This document shows, in pieces, positions 1 through 8,068 of a stretch of DNA of 38,802 bases. A program made the position numbers and the translations under genes. Source of the DNA: an uncultured Prevotella sp. (GTDB taxonomy: Bacteria > Bacteroidota > Bacteroidia > Bacteroidales > Bacteroidaceae). The stretch covers positions 1 through 38,802 of the forward strand of contig URSZ01000004.1 of the NCBI GenBank assembly GCA_900550635.1, written 5' to 3'. Position 1 is the first letter of the stretch, and every line of letters starts with the position of its first letter. A model generated the notes under the pieces. That model saw only the letters and a program-made list of their open reading frames with translations, did no database searches and was not told the DNA's origin.

Positions 1-588
1 GCTTTTGCCCCGGCGGTAGTAGGCAAGGCGGTAGAGCAGGTACATCTGCATGGTGAGCGAGAAATACCACCACGGGCCGAGCAGCAAGTCCTGTTTCGGG
101 AGGAAAGTTGCGTCGGTCTGCGGCAGGAAGTTAGTCACGAACGTGAGCATATATACTATGTTCATCACCCCGTGCCGCCAGCCCGATGTAAAGAAAGCCT
201 CGTAGGCGAACAGTAGTATTATTCCCGCAATTATCAGCCGCCACAGCTTCAGCGCGTTGTAGCGTATGAACTCCCACGTCCCGGTTGTGCGGCCCGCAGT
301 CTGTGTTCCGGGTAGTGCGGGCTCGTACTTGCGCACCAGCCCGTAGCCGCTGAGGAAAAGGAAAACAGGCACGCCGTAGCAGCCGAGGTGGGAAAACAGG
401 TTCATCACCACGTGCGGCCCGCCGGCGAGCAACACGTCGACCAGGCGGTAGGCGTTCTCGACGCGGAAGTTGTATTCGTTTTCTATTACTGCCCCCGGAA
501 TCCAGTGGCAGAAGTTGTGGAACACAATCGCCACGATTGCAATGCCTTTCAGGAGCGCCGTGTCGTTGCGGTTAACGGTTATTTCCAT
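1..588 (-). CDS. Acyltransferase 3 family membrane protein (partial, C-terminus outside window)
   Basis: The minus frame from the ATG at 588 runs open to base 1, giving 196 residues. It begins MEITVNRNDTALLKGIAIV, followed by a histidine-containing first membrane segment (IVFHNFCHW) and a second segment with FLFLSGYGLVRKYE. This is the usual N-terminus of acyltransferase 3 proteins, which O-acylate surface sugars or lipids at the inner membrane. More hydrophobic segments follow, including WRLIIAGIILLFAYEAFF and WWYFSLTMQMYLLYRL. The start overlaps the end of the upstream phosphoethanolamine transferase by 10 bases (579-588), so the two are probably co-translated and both modify the envelope. 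The acyl donor and acceptor cannot be read from the sequence. The family call is firm; a specific substrate is not. Confidence 0.85.
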   Translation of the reverse strand, partial: MEITVNRNDTALLKGIAIVAIVFHNFCHWIPGAVIENEYNFRVENAYRLVDVLLAGGPHVVMNLFSHLGCYGVPVFLFLSGYGLVRKYEPALPGTQTAGRTTGTWEFIRYNALKLWRLIIAGIILLFAYEAFFTSGWRHGVMNIVYMLTFVTNFLPQTDATFLPKQDLLLGPWWYFSLTMQMYLLYRLAYYRRGKS

Positions 589-2366
589 TGTTCTGCCTGT
601 TGTTTGGGTGCCGACATCAGAGAGTCGTAGTCGGTGGTGTGTTTGAGTATTCTTTTCCTGCCCGGGCGGAAGGCGGTGCTGAGTAGGTCGCGCCGCGCGT
701 CGTAGAAAGCGCATTCAATTCCTGCCAGGCCCATGAGTACGTGCGGCAGGTCGTCGGAGGCAAAAGGCATGTCGGCTGCGCGGCGTGCGGCCTCCGCGAT
801 GTCGGGGTGCAGGCTGCGCGCCTTGGGTGAGAGCCACAGTTCAAAAGGTATCTCGAATTCCGAGTAAGCTATGTCGGCGGTGAGCTCGGCCGTGTGGTCG
901 CGGCCGAAGTTGTGCACGCGGTCGAACACCTCTTCGCCGTGGTCGGCGAGGTAAAGCACAACGGCGTCGTCGTGTTCGAATTCCTTGCATAGCTGTGCGA
1001 ACACGTAGTCGTTGAAGCGCGTGGCGTTGTCGTAGTCTGCGAGAATCTGTTTCTCGTGCTCGTTCAGGTCGGTGCGGTGCTTGTAGTCGTCGGTGGTGAA
1101 AACCACGTTTTTTGGCCCGAAGCGTTTGTTGTATTCCTGGTGTTGCCCTATGCCGTGGAAGATGATGAAATTGTTGTCGCCGCGGCGGAATTTGCCTATC
1201 TCTTTCACGAGGTTGCTGTCGTAGCGTTTCCGGAATTTGTTGCGGTGGTCGAAGCATAGCGAGTCAAGTTCGTCGTCGTTGAGGAAGAAGCTCCCGTTGA
1301 AGTCGGTTATTCCCATGTTTGGCGTCTTGTAGTACTGGCTCGTAATGAATGCTGTCTTGTATCCGGCCTTTTTCAGCACGGCGGGCACGAGTACTCCGTC
1401 GGTCCACTTGCCCGGTTGGTCGCAACTGTGTGTAGAAAGTATGTTTTTGAACACGTCGCTCGTAACGTTCCATGGTGTAACCACGTCGGTAAATGCTATG
1501 AGCGAGCCTTCGCGCGCCATAGCCGACTGGCGCGGCGTTGTGGGCAGGCTGTAGCCGTAGAGTTGCGAATGGTGTTTGTTGTAGCTTTCACCTATGTAAA
1601 GCACTATGTTCGGAACGCGGAAGCTGCACGAATCAACCTTGATGTTGCGCATACGTTCGCGCATGTCGTCGAGCTCGCGGTCGGTGAGCCTTAGGAAAAA
1701 GGCCGAGTAGACCATGCGGTAGAAAGGCGTGTGGAAAGCGTGGTTGTCCAAACGTTCGGCAGCTTCGGTGCCTTCGAACGTAAAGAAACGCAGCATTTTT
1801 TCTTTCTCGCCTATCGACGCTATGAAACACGCCGCCACGAACACGGGGGCGCACACGTTGAACAGTCGGCCGCCGACGGTGGGCGCGCAGCGGCGTATGA
1901 AACGCTTTACGTGGCGCGAGAAAGCCTCGCCCAGGATGTTCAGTATGATAATGGGCGCATAGACGAGCACAACCTTCCACAGGGCCGAGCCTTGCAGGTA
2001 TGCACTGAAGAACTCGCCGGCCTCGTCGGGGTTTGTCTCGCGCACGAGTTGTATGGTTACGGGCACGAACACCAGGTGGAAGCGCTCGTGTATGAAACCT
2101 TCGGAAATACATGCGGCATAGCCTGTGGCATAAAGCGCGGCCTTGGCCCACGGGCGCAGGCGGCGCGGCAGAATGCACAGCAGCGCGCATAGCAGGTAGA
2201 GGTCGAACACGTTTTCGAGGTAGTAAACGGCTGCCGGGGTGGGCGATTCCGTTTGCTCGAATATGCGCGCCACCACGAACAGGATGTACATAAACACGAA
2301 GAACACCGGTTCGCGGCGCAGAGGCGAGGCAAGCGTTTTGAGAAAGCTGTATGTATTTTTCGGCAT
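579..2366 (-). CDS. Sulfatase-fold phosphoethanolamine transferase (EptA/CptA type)
   Basis: This 595-residue protein has an N-terminal block of about five membrane segments (roughly residues 20-210) followed by a periplasmic alkaline-phosphatase/sulfatase domain. Visible motifs are IGESYNKHHSQLYGY (nucleophile region, Ser261) and YLADHGEEVFD plus HNFGRDH (metal site). The family moves phosphoethanolamine from phosphatidylethanolamine to lipid A or core sugars in the outer leaflet of the inner membrane. In the well-studied enzymes the nucleophile is threonine; here the aligned position appears to be serine, which I infer without an alignment. It overlaps the acyltransferase gene downstream by 10 bases. 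A TAATTTTG promoter core lies about 27 bases upstream of the start. Lipid A is a likely target, but another glycan is possible. Confidence 0.85.
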   Translation of the reverse strand: MPKNTYSFLKTLASPLRREPVFFVFMYILFVVARIFEQTESPTPAAVYYLENVFDLYLLCALLCILPRRLRPWAKAALYATGYAACISEGFIHERFHLVFVPVTIQLVRETNPDEAGEFFSAYLQGSALWKVVLVYAPIIILNILGEAFSRHVKRFIRRCAPTVGGRLFNVCAPVFVAACFIASIGEKEKMLRFFTFEGTEAAERLDNHAFHTPFYRMVYSAFFLRLTDRELDDMRERMRNIKVDSCSFRVPNIVLYIGESYNKHHSQLYGYSLPTTPRQSAMAREGSLIAFTDVVTPWNVTSDVFKNILSTHSCDQPGKWTDGVLVPAVLKKAGYKTAFITSQYYKTPNMGITDFNGSFFLNDDELDSLCFDHRNKFRKRYDSNLVKEIGKFRRGDNNFIIFHGIGQHQEYNKRFGPKNVVFTTDDYKHRTDLNEHEKQILADYDNATRFNDYVFAQLCKEFEHDDAVVLYLADHGEEVFDRVHNFGRDHTAELTADIAYSEFEIPFELWLSPKARSLHPDIAEAARRAADMPFASDDLPHVLMGLAGIECAFYDARRDLLSTAFRPGRKRILKHTTDYDSLMSAPKQQAEQWK

Positions 2367-2392
2367 TGTGCTTTACGGTCGGAAATCGGGTG

Positions 2393-2400
2393 CAAAATTA
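2393..2400 (-). promoter_or_regulatory. Bacteroidales -7 promoter element for the pEtN transferase gene
   Basis: The minus strand reads TAATTTTG here, an exact match to the Bacteroidetes TAnnTTTG -7 element, about 27 bases before the ATG at 2366. I see no TTG at the ideal distance upstream, so only half of the promoter is supported. Confidence 0.5.
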
Positions 2401-2576
2401 CGATAAAACAGGAAGTTAATGCTTGCATGGCTTGCTTTTTTTCGCTATTGCCGCTCGTGCAGGGCGGCTGAAATAATTCCGCCGCCCCTTGTAGGGACGG
2501 GATTCATCGCGTCTCGAAACCGATTTATCGTGTTTTTACCATGTTTTTATTGCCGTTGAAATTGTCGTTTTTCGGG

Positions 2577-2743
2577 CGGAAAAATTGAAAACTGATTTTC
2601 AGAGCTTAAAACCCACATAGGAGCAAATAAAAAATACAAGGCACATAATTCAAAATATGTCTGACATATTTTAAAATAGGTCTGACATATTTTTTGCCCC
2701 CTGAAAACTGCATTGAAACATGCCCCGAAAATGCAGACAAAAT
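2577..2743 (+). repeat. Family 1 dispersed repeat, copy A
   Basis: Three 21-bp units start at 2632, 2653 and 2674. They are a CAAGGCACATA unit, a palindromic ATGTCTGACAT unit and an AGGTCTGACAT unit. GGAGCAAAT on the left and TTTTTTGCCCC on the right form imperfect inverted ends. The outer flanks, TGAAAACTGATTTTCA (a hairpin) on the left and CTGAAAAC with AAAATGCAGAC on the right, are shared with copy B and partly with copy E. The copy lies between the end of the flippase gene and the start of the pEtN transferase gene. The rest of the gap (2401-2576 and 2744-2827) shows only a small GC hairpin near 2461-2487 and no gene. Confidence 0.85.
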
Positions 2744-2827
2744 GCAGACACGCCTTGCGGCTTGTGCGGAAGCGGAAGGAAAATAAGAGGAAAACAACTG
2801 TTTTTGTAGAATAAAATATGTGCCGTC

Positions 2828-4285
2828 TTACTTGCCCCGCCTGATTTTCGAAAGCAGGAAGTCGGTGCATTCCTTGAACACCACGGCATGCGCCGCTTTC
2901 ATAACGGCACAGTACACCGCCACTGCCACTGCGGACTTTACTGCGAGTTTTGCCGCCATGCCGTCTACGGCAAGCGAGGCAGCCCATGCTGCACCTACGG
3001 AAATGCATGCCGCTGCGGCGAACGGAAGAATATCGCGAAGCGTGTCGGTGGTGGATATGCGTATTTCGCTCCTTGTCATTCCGAACCATACGCCCATCCA
3101 CGCTATTTGCAGCGCGGCAATGGAGCATATCAGCGTGTGTACGCCGTGGCCGGTGAGGTACAGGCCGAGTATGATTGCGAGTTGGGCGGCCATCATGCCG
3201 GCCGTACCGATAAAGAACTTTGACGAGCGCCCGCGGCTTACCAGCAGGTTGGAGAACTGTTGCGAAATGGGTATCGTGGCTCCCGCCACGCAGAGCACTT
3301 GCAGGTAAGGCACGCAGTCGGTCCACTGTTCCCTGAGCGCCAGAGGTACGAACTCGGGCGCTATGAGCGCCAGGCCGAACATGGCGGGGAAAGAAAGGAA
3401 TGCCGTGAAGCGCAACATCTTGCGGAAAACGCGCAGCTGCCGCCCCTTGCCGTCGTCAGCACCTGCCAGCACCGGCTGCGCTACCGACGACAGTGTCGTG
3501 GTGATGAGCGAGTAGCCCATGGTGTTCCATTTGTTTGCCTGCGAGTAAAGCCCCACTTCGCGGCGCGGGAAGTAATGTCCCATCTGCCCTTGGAGGAACT
3601 GGTTGTTTAAGGTGGTGAGTATGTTGGTGGCGAGAATCTTGCTGCTGAACGCGAACATCTCCCTTACAGGCTTCATGTCGAAGCGCAGCCGCGGCCTCCA
3701 GGGCGACATGGCCCAGTAGGCCGCTGTTACAACGGCCTTGAACGTGAGGTCCTGCGCTATGAGCCCCCAGTAGGCGTAGCCCGAATACACGAGGACTATG
3801 CCTACGGCGCCTCCCGCGCAAACGGCCACGAATGAGGCAATCATGCGCTGTTTTACCATGAGGTTGCGGAACAGGTAGGCCGACTGTACCACGCTGAAAC
3901 TCGATATTACGAATCCCAGGAACGACACACGTGCCAGCAGCGTGAGCTCGGGCGTGCGGTTGAACGCCGCAATGGCGGGCGCGGCAAGGAAAAGGACAAT
4001 GTACAAAAGTATGCTCACGCCGACGGAGAACCAGAAAACGGCGTTGTAGTCGGCGTGCGTGATGTTCTTCTTTATGCCGATGGCCGAGGTAAAGCCGCTT
4101 TCCTGCAAGTTCCACGCCAGGAGGGAGAACACCGTGAGCATGGCTACTATGCCGTAGTCGCCCGGCGCGAGGCGGCGCGCAAGGCAAATTCCGATGACGA
4201 GGGCAAGCAGTTGCTGCACCCCACCCGACAGCCCGCCCCAGAAAAGTCCCCGGGCGGTGCGTTCTTTGAGTGAAGATTCGGCCAT
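2828..4285 (-). CDS. Wzx/WzxC-type polysaccharide flippase
   Basis: This 485-residue protein is almost wholly hydrophobic, with about 12-14 membrane segments. Its N-terminus, with ARGLFWGGLSGGVQQ followed by ARRLAPGDYGIVAM, is typical of the MVF/MATE polysaccharide transporter group (WzxC-like, Polysacc_synt_3). Such proteins flip undecaprenyl-linked sugar repeat units across the inner membrane for O-antigen, capsule or exopolysaccharide assembly. No Wzy polymerase or glycosyltransferase cluster is next to it, so its glycan is unknown. It is a single-gene unit: the enolase terminator is upstream and repeat copy A is downstream. A TACATTTG core sits only 8 bases before the ATG, which would give an almost leaderless transcript. 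Confidence 0.88.
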   Translation of the reverse strand: MAESSLKERTARGLFWGGLSGGVQQLLALVIGICLARRLAPGDYGIVAMLTVFSLLAWNLQESGFTSAIGIKKNITHADYNAVFWFSVGVSILLYIVLFLAAPAIAAFNRTPELTLLARVSFLGFVISSFSVVQSAYLFRNLMVKQRMIASFVAVCAGGAVGIVLVYSGYAYWGLIAQDLTFKAVVTAAYWAMSPWRPRLRFDMKPVREMFAFSSKILATNILTTLNNQFLQGQMGHYFPRREVGLYSQANKWNTMGYSLITTTLSSVAQPVLAGADDGKGRQLRVFRKMLRFTAFLSFPAMFGLALIAPEFVPLALREQWTDCVPYLQVLCVAGATIPISQQFSNLLVSRGRSSKFFIGTAGMMAAQLAIILGLYLTGHGVHTLICSIAALQIAWMGVWFGMTRSEIRISTTDTLRDILPFAAAACISVGAAWAASLAVDGMAAKLAVKSAVAVAVYCAVMKAAHAVVFKECTDFLLSKIRRGK

Positions 4286-4292
4286 TTCGTTG

Positions 4293-4300
4293 CAAATGTA
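4293..4300 (-). promoter_or_regulatory. Possible -7 element directly upstream of the flippase gene
   Basis: The minus strand reads TACATTTG, matching TAnnTTTG, and ends 8 bases before the ATG at 4285. Transcription would start within a few bases of the start codon. No good TTG -33 element is visible, so the match could be chance. Confidence 0.35.
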
Positions 4301-4390
4301 TCATTTTCGGGTGAAAAAGAGCCGGGCACGGCAGCATTATCTCGCACACAGAGTGAATTATGTCCGACGTGCAGTCGCCCGGGTAAACGA

Positions 4391-4420
4391 AAAAGCGCAG
4401 GCTTTCAAACCTGCGCTTTT
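4391..4420 (-). terminator. Rho-independent terminator after enolase (works in both directions)
   Basis: AAAAGCGCAGG at 4391-4401 pairs perfectly with CCTGCGCTTTT at 4410-4420 around an 8-base loop. The structure lies about 57 bases past the enolase stop codon and is flanked by T-runs on both strands. It separates eno from the flippase gene. Confidence 0.9.
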
Positions 4421-4476
4421 TATATTTGGCATTAACGTTGCGGCTTCCTGTTGCCGCATGTGCAATGTCGCTTTTC

Positions 4477-5757
4477 TTATTTGATACGCTTGTAACCGTA
4501 AACAGCTTCGCTGCCGAGTTCTTCCTCAATGCGGAGGAGCTGGTTGTATTTAGCCATACGGTCGGTGCGGCTGAGCGAACCGGTCTTAATCTGGCCGCTG
4601 TTGGTTGCAACTGCGATGTCGGCGATGGTTGTGTCTTCGGTTTCGCCGCTGCGGTGCGAGGTAACGGTGGTGTAGCCGTGGCGGTGAGCCATCTCGATAG
4701 CGTCGAGTGTTTCGGTGAGAGAGCCAATCTGGTTAACCTTGATGAGGATAGAGTTGCCGCAGCCCATTTCGATACCCTTGCGCAGGTAGTCTACGTTGGT
4801 AACGAAGAGGTCGTCGCCCACGAGCTGAACCTTGTCGCCGATAGCAGCGGTAAGTTTCTTCCAGCCTTCCCAGTCGTTCTCGGCCATGCCGTCTTCGATT
4901 GAGTCGATGGGGTATTTGCTTACGAGCTCCTTGAGGTATTCTATCTGCTGCTCAGAGGTGCGTTTTGCGCCCTTCTCGCCTTCGAAGATGGTGTAGTCGT
5001 AAACGCCGTCCTTGTAGAACTCCGACGAAGCGCAGTCCATACCAATCATAACGTCCTTGCCCGGTTCGAGGCCTACGCGCTTGATAGCGCTGATTATGGT
5101 GTTGAGTGCGTCTTCCGTGCCGTCGAGGTTGGGAGCGTAGCCGCCTTCGTCGCCTACTGCGGTGCTGAGGCCGCGTTCCTTGAGTACTTTCTTGAGTTCG
5201 TGGAATATTTCAGCGCCGTAGCGGAGGCCTTCCTTGAACGAGGGAGCGCCTACGGGGCGAATCATGAATTCCTGGAACGCGATGGGAGCGTCGGAGTGGC
5301 TGCCGCCGTTGATGATGTTCATCATCGGCACGGGGAGTGTGTATGTGTTCGTACCGCCGATGTAACGGTAGAGGGGCAGGTCGAGGTAAGCAGCTGCTGC
5401 TTTTGCCACTGCGAGCGAAACGCCGAGGATAGCGTTAGCGCCGAGTTTCGACTTTGTCTTCGTACCGTCGAGTGCTATCATTGCGTGGTCAATCTGACGC
5501 TGTGCGAGCACGCACATGCCTTTGATTGCGGGAGCGATAACTGTGTTTACGTTCTCAACAGCTTTGAGTACGCCTTTGCCGCCATAGCGTTTCTTGTCGC
5601 CGTCGCGGAGCTCGAGAGCTTCGTTTTCGCCGGTTGATGCACCTGAAGGAACGGCAGCGCGTCCGATGACGCCGCATTCGAGTTCAACTTCTACTTCGAC
5701 AGTAGGATTGCCGCGGGAGTCGAGTATCTCGCGAGCGTGGATGTTTTCTATTTTCAT
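4477..5757 (-). CDS. eno: Enolase (phosphopyruvate hydratase)
   Basis: Enolase converts 2-phosphoglycerate to phosphoenolpyruvate in the cytoplasm (glycolysis). The 426 residues are normal length. Landmarks in order are AREILDSRGNPTVEVEV at the N-terminus, the mobile loop SGASTGENEALELRDGD, VGDEGGYAPNL, the Mg-site region SIEDGMAENDWEGW, LVGDDLFVTN, the catalytic lysine region ILIKVNQIGSLTETL, and the C-terminal signature SHRSGETEDTTIADIAV. The gene is monocistronic. It has a complete Bacteroidales promoter 32-62 bases upstream and a perfect-stem terminator downstream. Repeat copy B lies further upstream, outside the promoter. Confidence 0.99.
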   Translation of the reverse strand: MKIENIHAREILDSRGNPTVEVEVELECGVIGRAAVPSGASTGENEALELRDGDKKRYGGKGVLKAVENVNTVIAPAIKGMCVLAQRQIDHAMIALDGTKTKSKLGANAILGVSLAVAKAAAAYLDLPLYRYIGGTNTYTLPVPMMNIINGGSHSDAPIAFQEFMIRPVGAPSFKEGLRYGAEIFHELKKVLKERGLSTAVGDEGGYAPNLDGTEDALNTIISAIKRVGLEPGKDVMIGMDCASSEFYKDGVYDYTIFEGEKGAKRTSEQQIEYLKELVSKYPIDSIEDGMAENDWEGWKKLTAAIGDKVQLVGDDLFVTNVDYLRKGIEMGCGNSILIKVNQIGSLTETLDAIEMAHRHGYTTVTSHRSGETEDTTIADIAVATNSGQIKTGSLSRTDRMAKYNQLLRIEEELGSEAVYGYKRIK

Positions 5758-5788
5758 AATCGTAAGATTTTGATTTTTGTTTGCAGCA

Positions 5789-5819
5789 CAAAATTAGTTC
5801 AATTTTTTTGAACACCAAA
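5789..5819 (-). promoter_or_regulatory. Promoter of enolase (TTTG-N19-TAATTTTG)
   Basis: On the minus strand TTTG (5819-5816) is followed by exactly 19 bases and then TAATTTTG (5796-5789). This matches the Bacteroidetes housekeeping sigma consensus TTTG-N19-TAnnTTTG. The predicted leader is about 25 bases. It is the best promoter match in the window. Confidence 0.85.
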
Positions 5820-5984
5820 CTTGCGGGCAAGTAATTTCATTGCAGTGTTTTAATATGTTTTAAAATGCTTTGTGCAGTGTGCAGTTGGGCGGGTGTGCCG
5901 GCCGGGGACGGGAGTGTGGCGCAGAGTATTGAGGCCGACAAGCGCGGACGCAAAAACCGGGCACGTAAAAAGGCCGTTCCGGGT

Positions 5985-6144
5985 GCGGAAAAATGAAAAC
6001 TGATTTTCAGCGCGTAAACCCTACGTGGGAGCAAATTAAAAATATGTCTGACATAATTCGAAATATGTCAGACATATTTTAAAATACAAGGCACATATTT
6101 TTTGCCTCCTGAAAACTCGTTTGAAAACCGCCCTGAAAATGCAG
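5985..6144 (+). repeat. Family 1 dispersed repeat, copy B
   Basis: Units start at 6040, 6061 and 6082. Here the order is palindromic, palindromic, then CAAGGCACATA, the reverse of the composition in copy A. Left flank TGAAAACTGATTTTCA and inverted ends GGGAGCAAAT / TTTTTTGCCTCC match copy A. The right flank (CTGAAAAC, then TTGAAAACCGCCCTGAAAAT) runs into the marC terminator. The copy lies between marC (3' side) and the enolase promoter. The remaining bases 5820-5984 show no gene. Confidence 0.85.
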
Positions 6145-6186
6145 ACAAAAACGGCTGCGCCGCCGCGCCTCGTAAAACAGCCGTTT
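6145..6186 (-). terminator. Terminator of the gltX-waaA-marC operon
   Basis: On the minus strand AAACGGCTG (6186-6178) pairs with CAGCCGTTT (6157-6149) around a GC-rich 20-base loop that can itself pair, followed by TT. It starts 35 bases after the marC stop codon. Its distal side abuts repeat copy B. Confidence 0.75.
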
Positions 6187-6220
6187 GCGCAGGTGCGGTT
6201 TGGATTGTCTTATATGGAAT

Positions 6221-6823
6221 TTACAGGTTGTGTATCAGCGACATGAAGTTTGCCGTGAACAGGCGCACCGAAATTGCGAGCAGGATTATTCCGAAGAACT
6301 TGCGCAGCAGGTAGATGAAACTTGCGCTTATCTTGCGTTCCACCCAGTCGGTGGCGCGTATTACGATATACACGCACAGCATGTTGAGCACAAGGGCTGT
6401 TATTATGTTGACCGAGTGGAATTCGGCCTTGAGCGAAAGCAGTGTGGTGAACGAGCCTGCACCCGCAATGAGCGGGAATACCACCGGCACGAGGGTGGCT
6501 TCCTTTATGGGGCCCTGGTTCTTGAATATCGTGATGTCGAGAATCATCTCCAAAGCCATGAGGAAGATTACGAGCGCACCGGCCACGGCGAACGACGAGA
6601 TGTCGACGCTGAACAGCCTGAGCATGGCGTCGCCGGCAAAGAAAAATCCAAGCAGCAGTGCGCCCGACAGCGACGACGCTTTCCACGCGCCTACGGGGCG
6701 TCCCTGTTTCTTGAGGTTTATTATTATAGGCGTGGAGCCGAAGATGTCGATTACCGCAAAAAGCACGATGAACGCGCTTACTATCTGCTGCAAATCGAGC
6801 TGGCCTAACAGGTTGCTGATCAT
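6221..6823 (-). CDS. MarC/UPF0056 family inner-membrane protein
   Basis: This 200-residue protein has about six membrane segments. Residues 15-35 read FIVLFAVIDIFGSTPIIINL, the conserved first segment of the MarC family, and VPVVFPLIAGAGSFTTLL in the middle matches the family's second conserved block. The family function is unproven; its old link to multiple antibiotic resistance has been withdrawn, so no transport role is claimed. It is the last gene of the gltX-waaA-marC operon, 18 bases after waaA, and is followed by a terminator. Confidence 0.88.
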   Translation of the reverse strand: MISNLLGQLDLQQIVSAFIVLFAVIDIFGSTPIIINLKKQGRPVGAWKASSLSGALLLGFFFAGDAMLRLFSVDISSFAVAGALVIFLMALEMILDITIFKNQGPIKEATLVPVVFPLIAGAGSFTTLLSLKAEFHSVNIITALVLNMLCVYIVIRATDWVERKISASFIYLLRKFFGIILLAISVRLFTANFMSLIHNL

Positions 6824-6841
6824 AATATAGTTTTTATAGGT

Positions 6842-8059
6842 TTACCACTTTATGGCATTGAATATTGCGTCGGACGCGCCGGCGTTCTTGCGTATGTATT
6901 CGCCGGCCACGGCACCCGCCCTTGAGCGGCGCTCTTCGTTGCCGAGGAGCAGGTCCATTGTCATTGCAAATGTCTCGGGCGAGGTGATTTCCATGCAGCC
7001 TCCTTCGGACAGCAGGGCATTGGCCTCGCGGAATTTGCGGTGGTTGGGGCCGATTATCACGGGCACGCCGTAAACTGCGGCCTCGGGAACGTTGTGAATG
7101 CCTACGCCGAACCCGCCGCCAACGTAAGCCACCCGGCCGTAACGGTAAATGGACGAAAGCATTCCGTAGGTGTTGACGATAAGGCAGTCGGCCTCGGCCA
7201 CATTGCCTTCGTCGGCGTCGGTAATGCATACGGCCGGACGCTTGAGTGCCTGCTTGATACGCTCGATGTGCGAATCGCTCACAACATGCGGCGCAAGGAT
7301 GAGTTTCATCCCGGAGTGCTCGTTGAAGTAAGGTATTATGATGTCCTCGTCGTGCTCCCACGAGCTGCCGGCAACGAGCACCTTGCTCCCGGCTGCGAAC
7401 TTCTCGGCCACAGGTATGCTGCGCGAGGCGTTGCAAACGTCGATAACGCGGTCGAAACGGGTGTCGCCCGTAACGGTGACGTTCGTTATGCCGTGGGCTG
7501 CGAGCAGGCGGCGCGAACTGTCGTTCTGCACGAAGAAATGGTTGAAGTTGCCGAGCACACGTGCGTAAGGCTTGGCATAAGGGCGGAAGAAAATCTGGTC
7601 GGGACGGAAAATGCTCGAAACACTGTATATCTCCGTGCCCGCATTCCTAAGCTCATCGAGCATGTTCTTCCAGAATTCGTATTTTATGAAGAAAGCCTTT
7701 TCGGGACGTACCATCCTGACGAAACGGCGTGCGTTGCGCGGCGTGTCGAAAGGTATGTAGCACACGATGTCGGCGTTCTCGTAGTTTTTCCTTACCTCGT
7801 AGCCCGAGGGAGAAAAGAAGGTAAGCAGTATTTTGTACTCGGGATGGCGGCTGCGCAGGCGTTCAATGAGCGGGCGTCCCTGCTCGAACTCGCCAAGCGA
7901 GGAAGCGTGGAACCAAACGTAGCGCTCGTTGGTGCGTATTGCGTTGCGGAGCGTGGAGAATATCTCCTCGTGGCCGTGCAGCAGCAGACGCGCCTTTGTG
8001 TTGAAGAACGAAGCTATCCGCACGCAGAGAATGTACAGGTATATTCCTATTGAGTACAT
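6842..8059 (-). CDS. waaA: 3-deoxy-D-manno-octulosonic acid (Kdo) transferase
   Basis: WaaA adds Kdo from CMP-Kdo to lipid IVA on the inner face of the cytoplasmic membrane. The 405 residues are normal length. The N-terminus is a membrane anchor (IGIYLYILCVRIASFF). WFHASSLGEFEQGRPLIE carries the catalytic glutamate of GT30 enzymes. The C-terminal CMP-Kdo site is seen in RVAYVGGGFGVGIHNVPEAA followed by GVPVIIGPNHRKFREA. The gene starts 9 bases after gltX and ends 18 bases before marC. One gene is present, so whether one or two Kdo residues are added cannot be told. Confidence 0.95.
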   Translation of the reverse strand: MYSIGIYLYILCVRIASFFNTKARLLLHGHEEIFSTLRNAIRTNERYVWFHASSLGEFEQGRPLIERLRSRHPEYKILLTFFSPSGYEVRKNYENADIVCYIPFDTPRNARRFVRMVRPEKAFFIKYEFWKNMLDELRNAGTEIYSVSSIFRPDQIFFRPYAKPYARVLGNFNHFFVQNDSSRRLLAAHGITNVTVTGDTRFDRVIDVCNASRSIPVAEKFAAGSKVLVAGSSWEHDEDIIIPYFNEHSGMKLILAPHVVSDSHIERIKQALKRPAVCITDADEGNVAEADCLIVNTYGMLSSIYRYGRVAYVGGGFGVGIHNVPEAAVYGVPVIIGPNHRKFREANALLSEGGCMEITSPETFAMTMDLLLGNEERRSRAGAVAGEYIRKNAGASDAIFNAIKW

Positions 8060-8068
8060 GCCGGCGGG

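Noticed and set aside
2632..2694. Regularly spaced repeats taken as a short CRISPR array
   Set aside because: Units are contiguous with no unique spacers, no cas genes are present, and copies are dispersed singly.
2606..2797. Minus-strand open frame across family 1 copy A encoding heptads such as KYVRHIL and NYVPCIF
   Set aside because: The heptads arise because 21 bp is seven codons. The same frame has in-frame TGA stops in copies C, E, F and G, and there is no conserved start, so the repeat is not coding.
4360..4372. TTATGTCCGACGTGC as a ninth family 1 unit
   Set aside because: Only a single half-matching centre is present, with no 21-bp neighbours or AAAT/ATTT borders.
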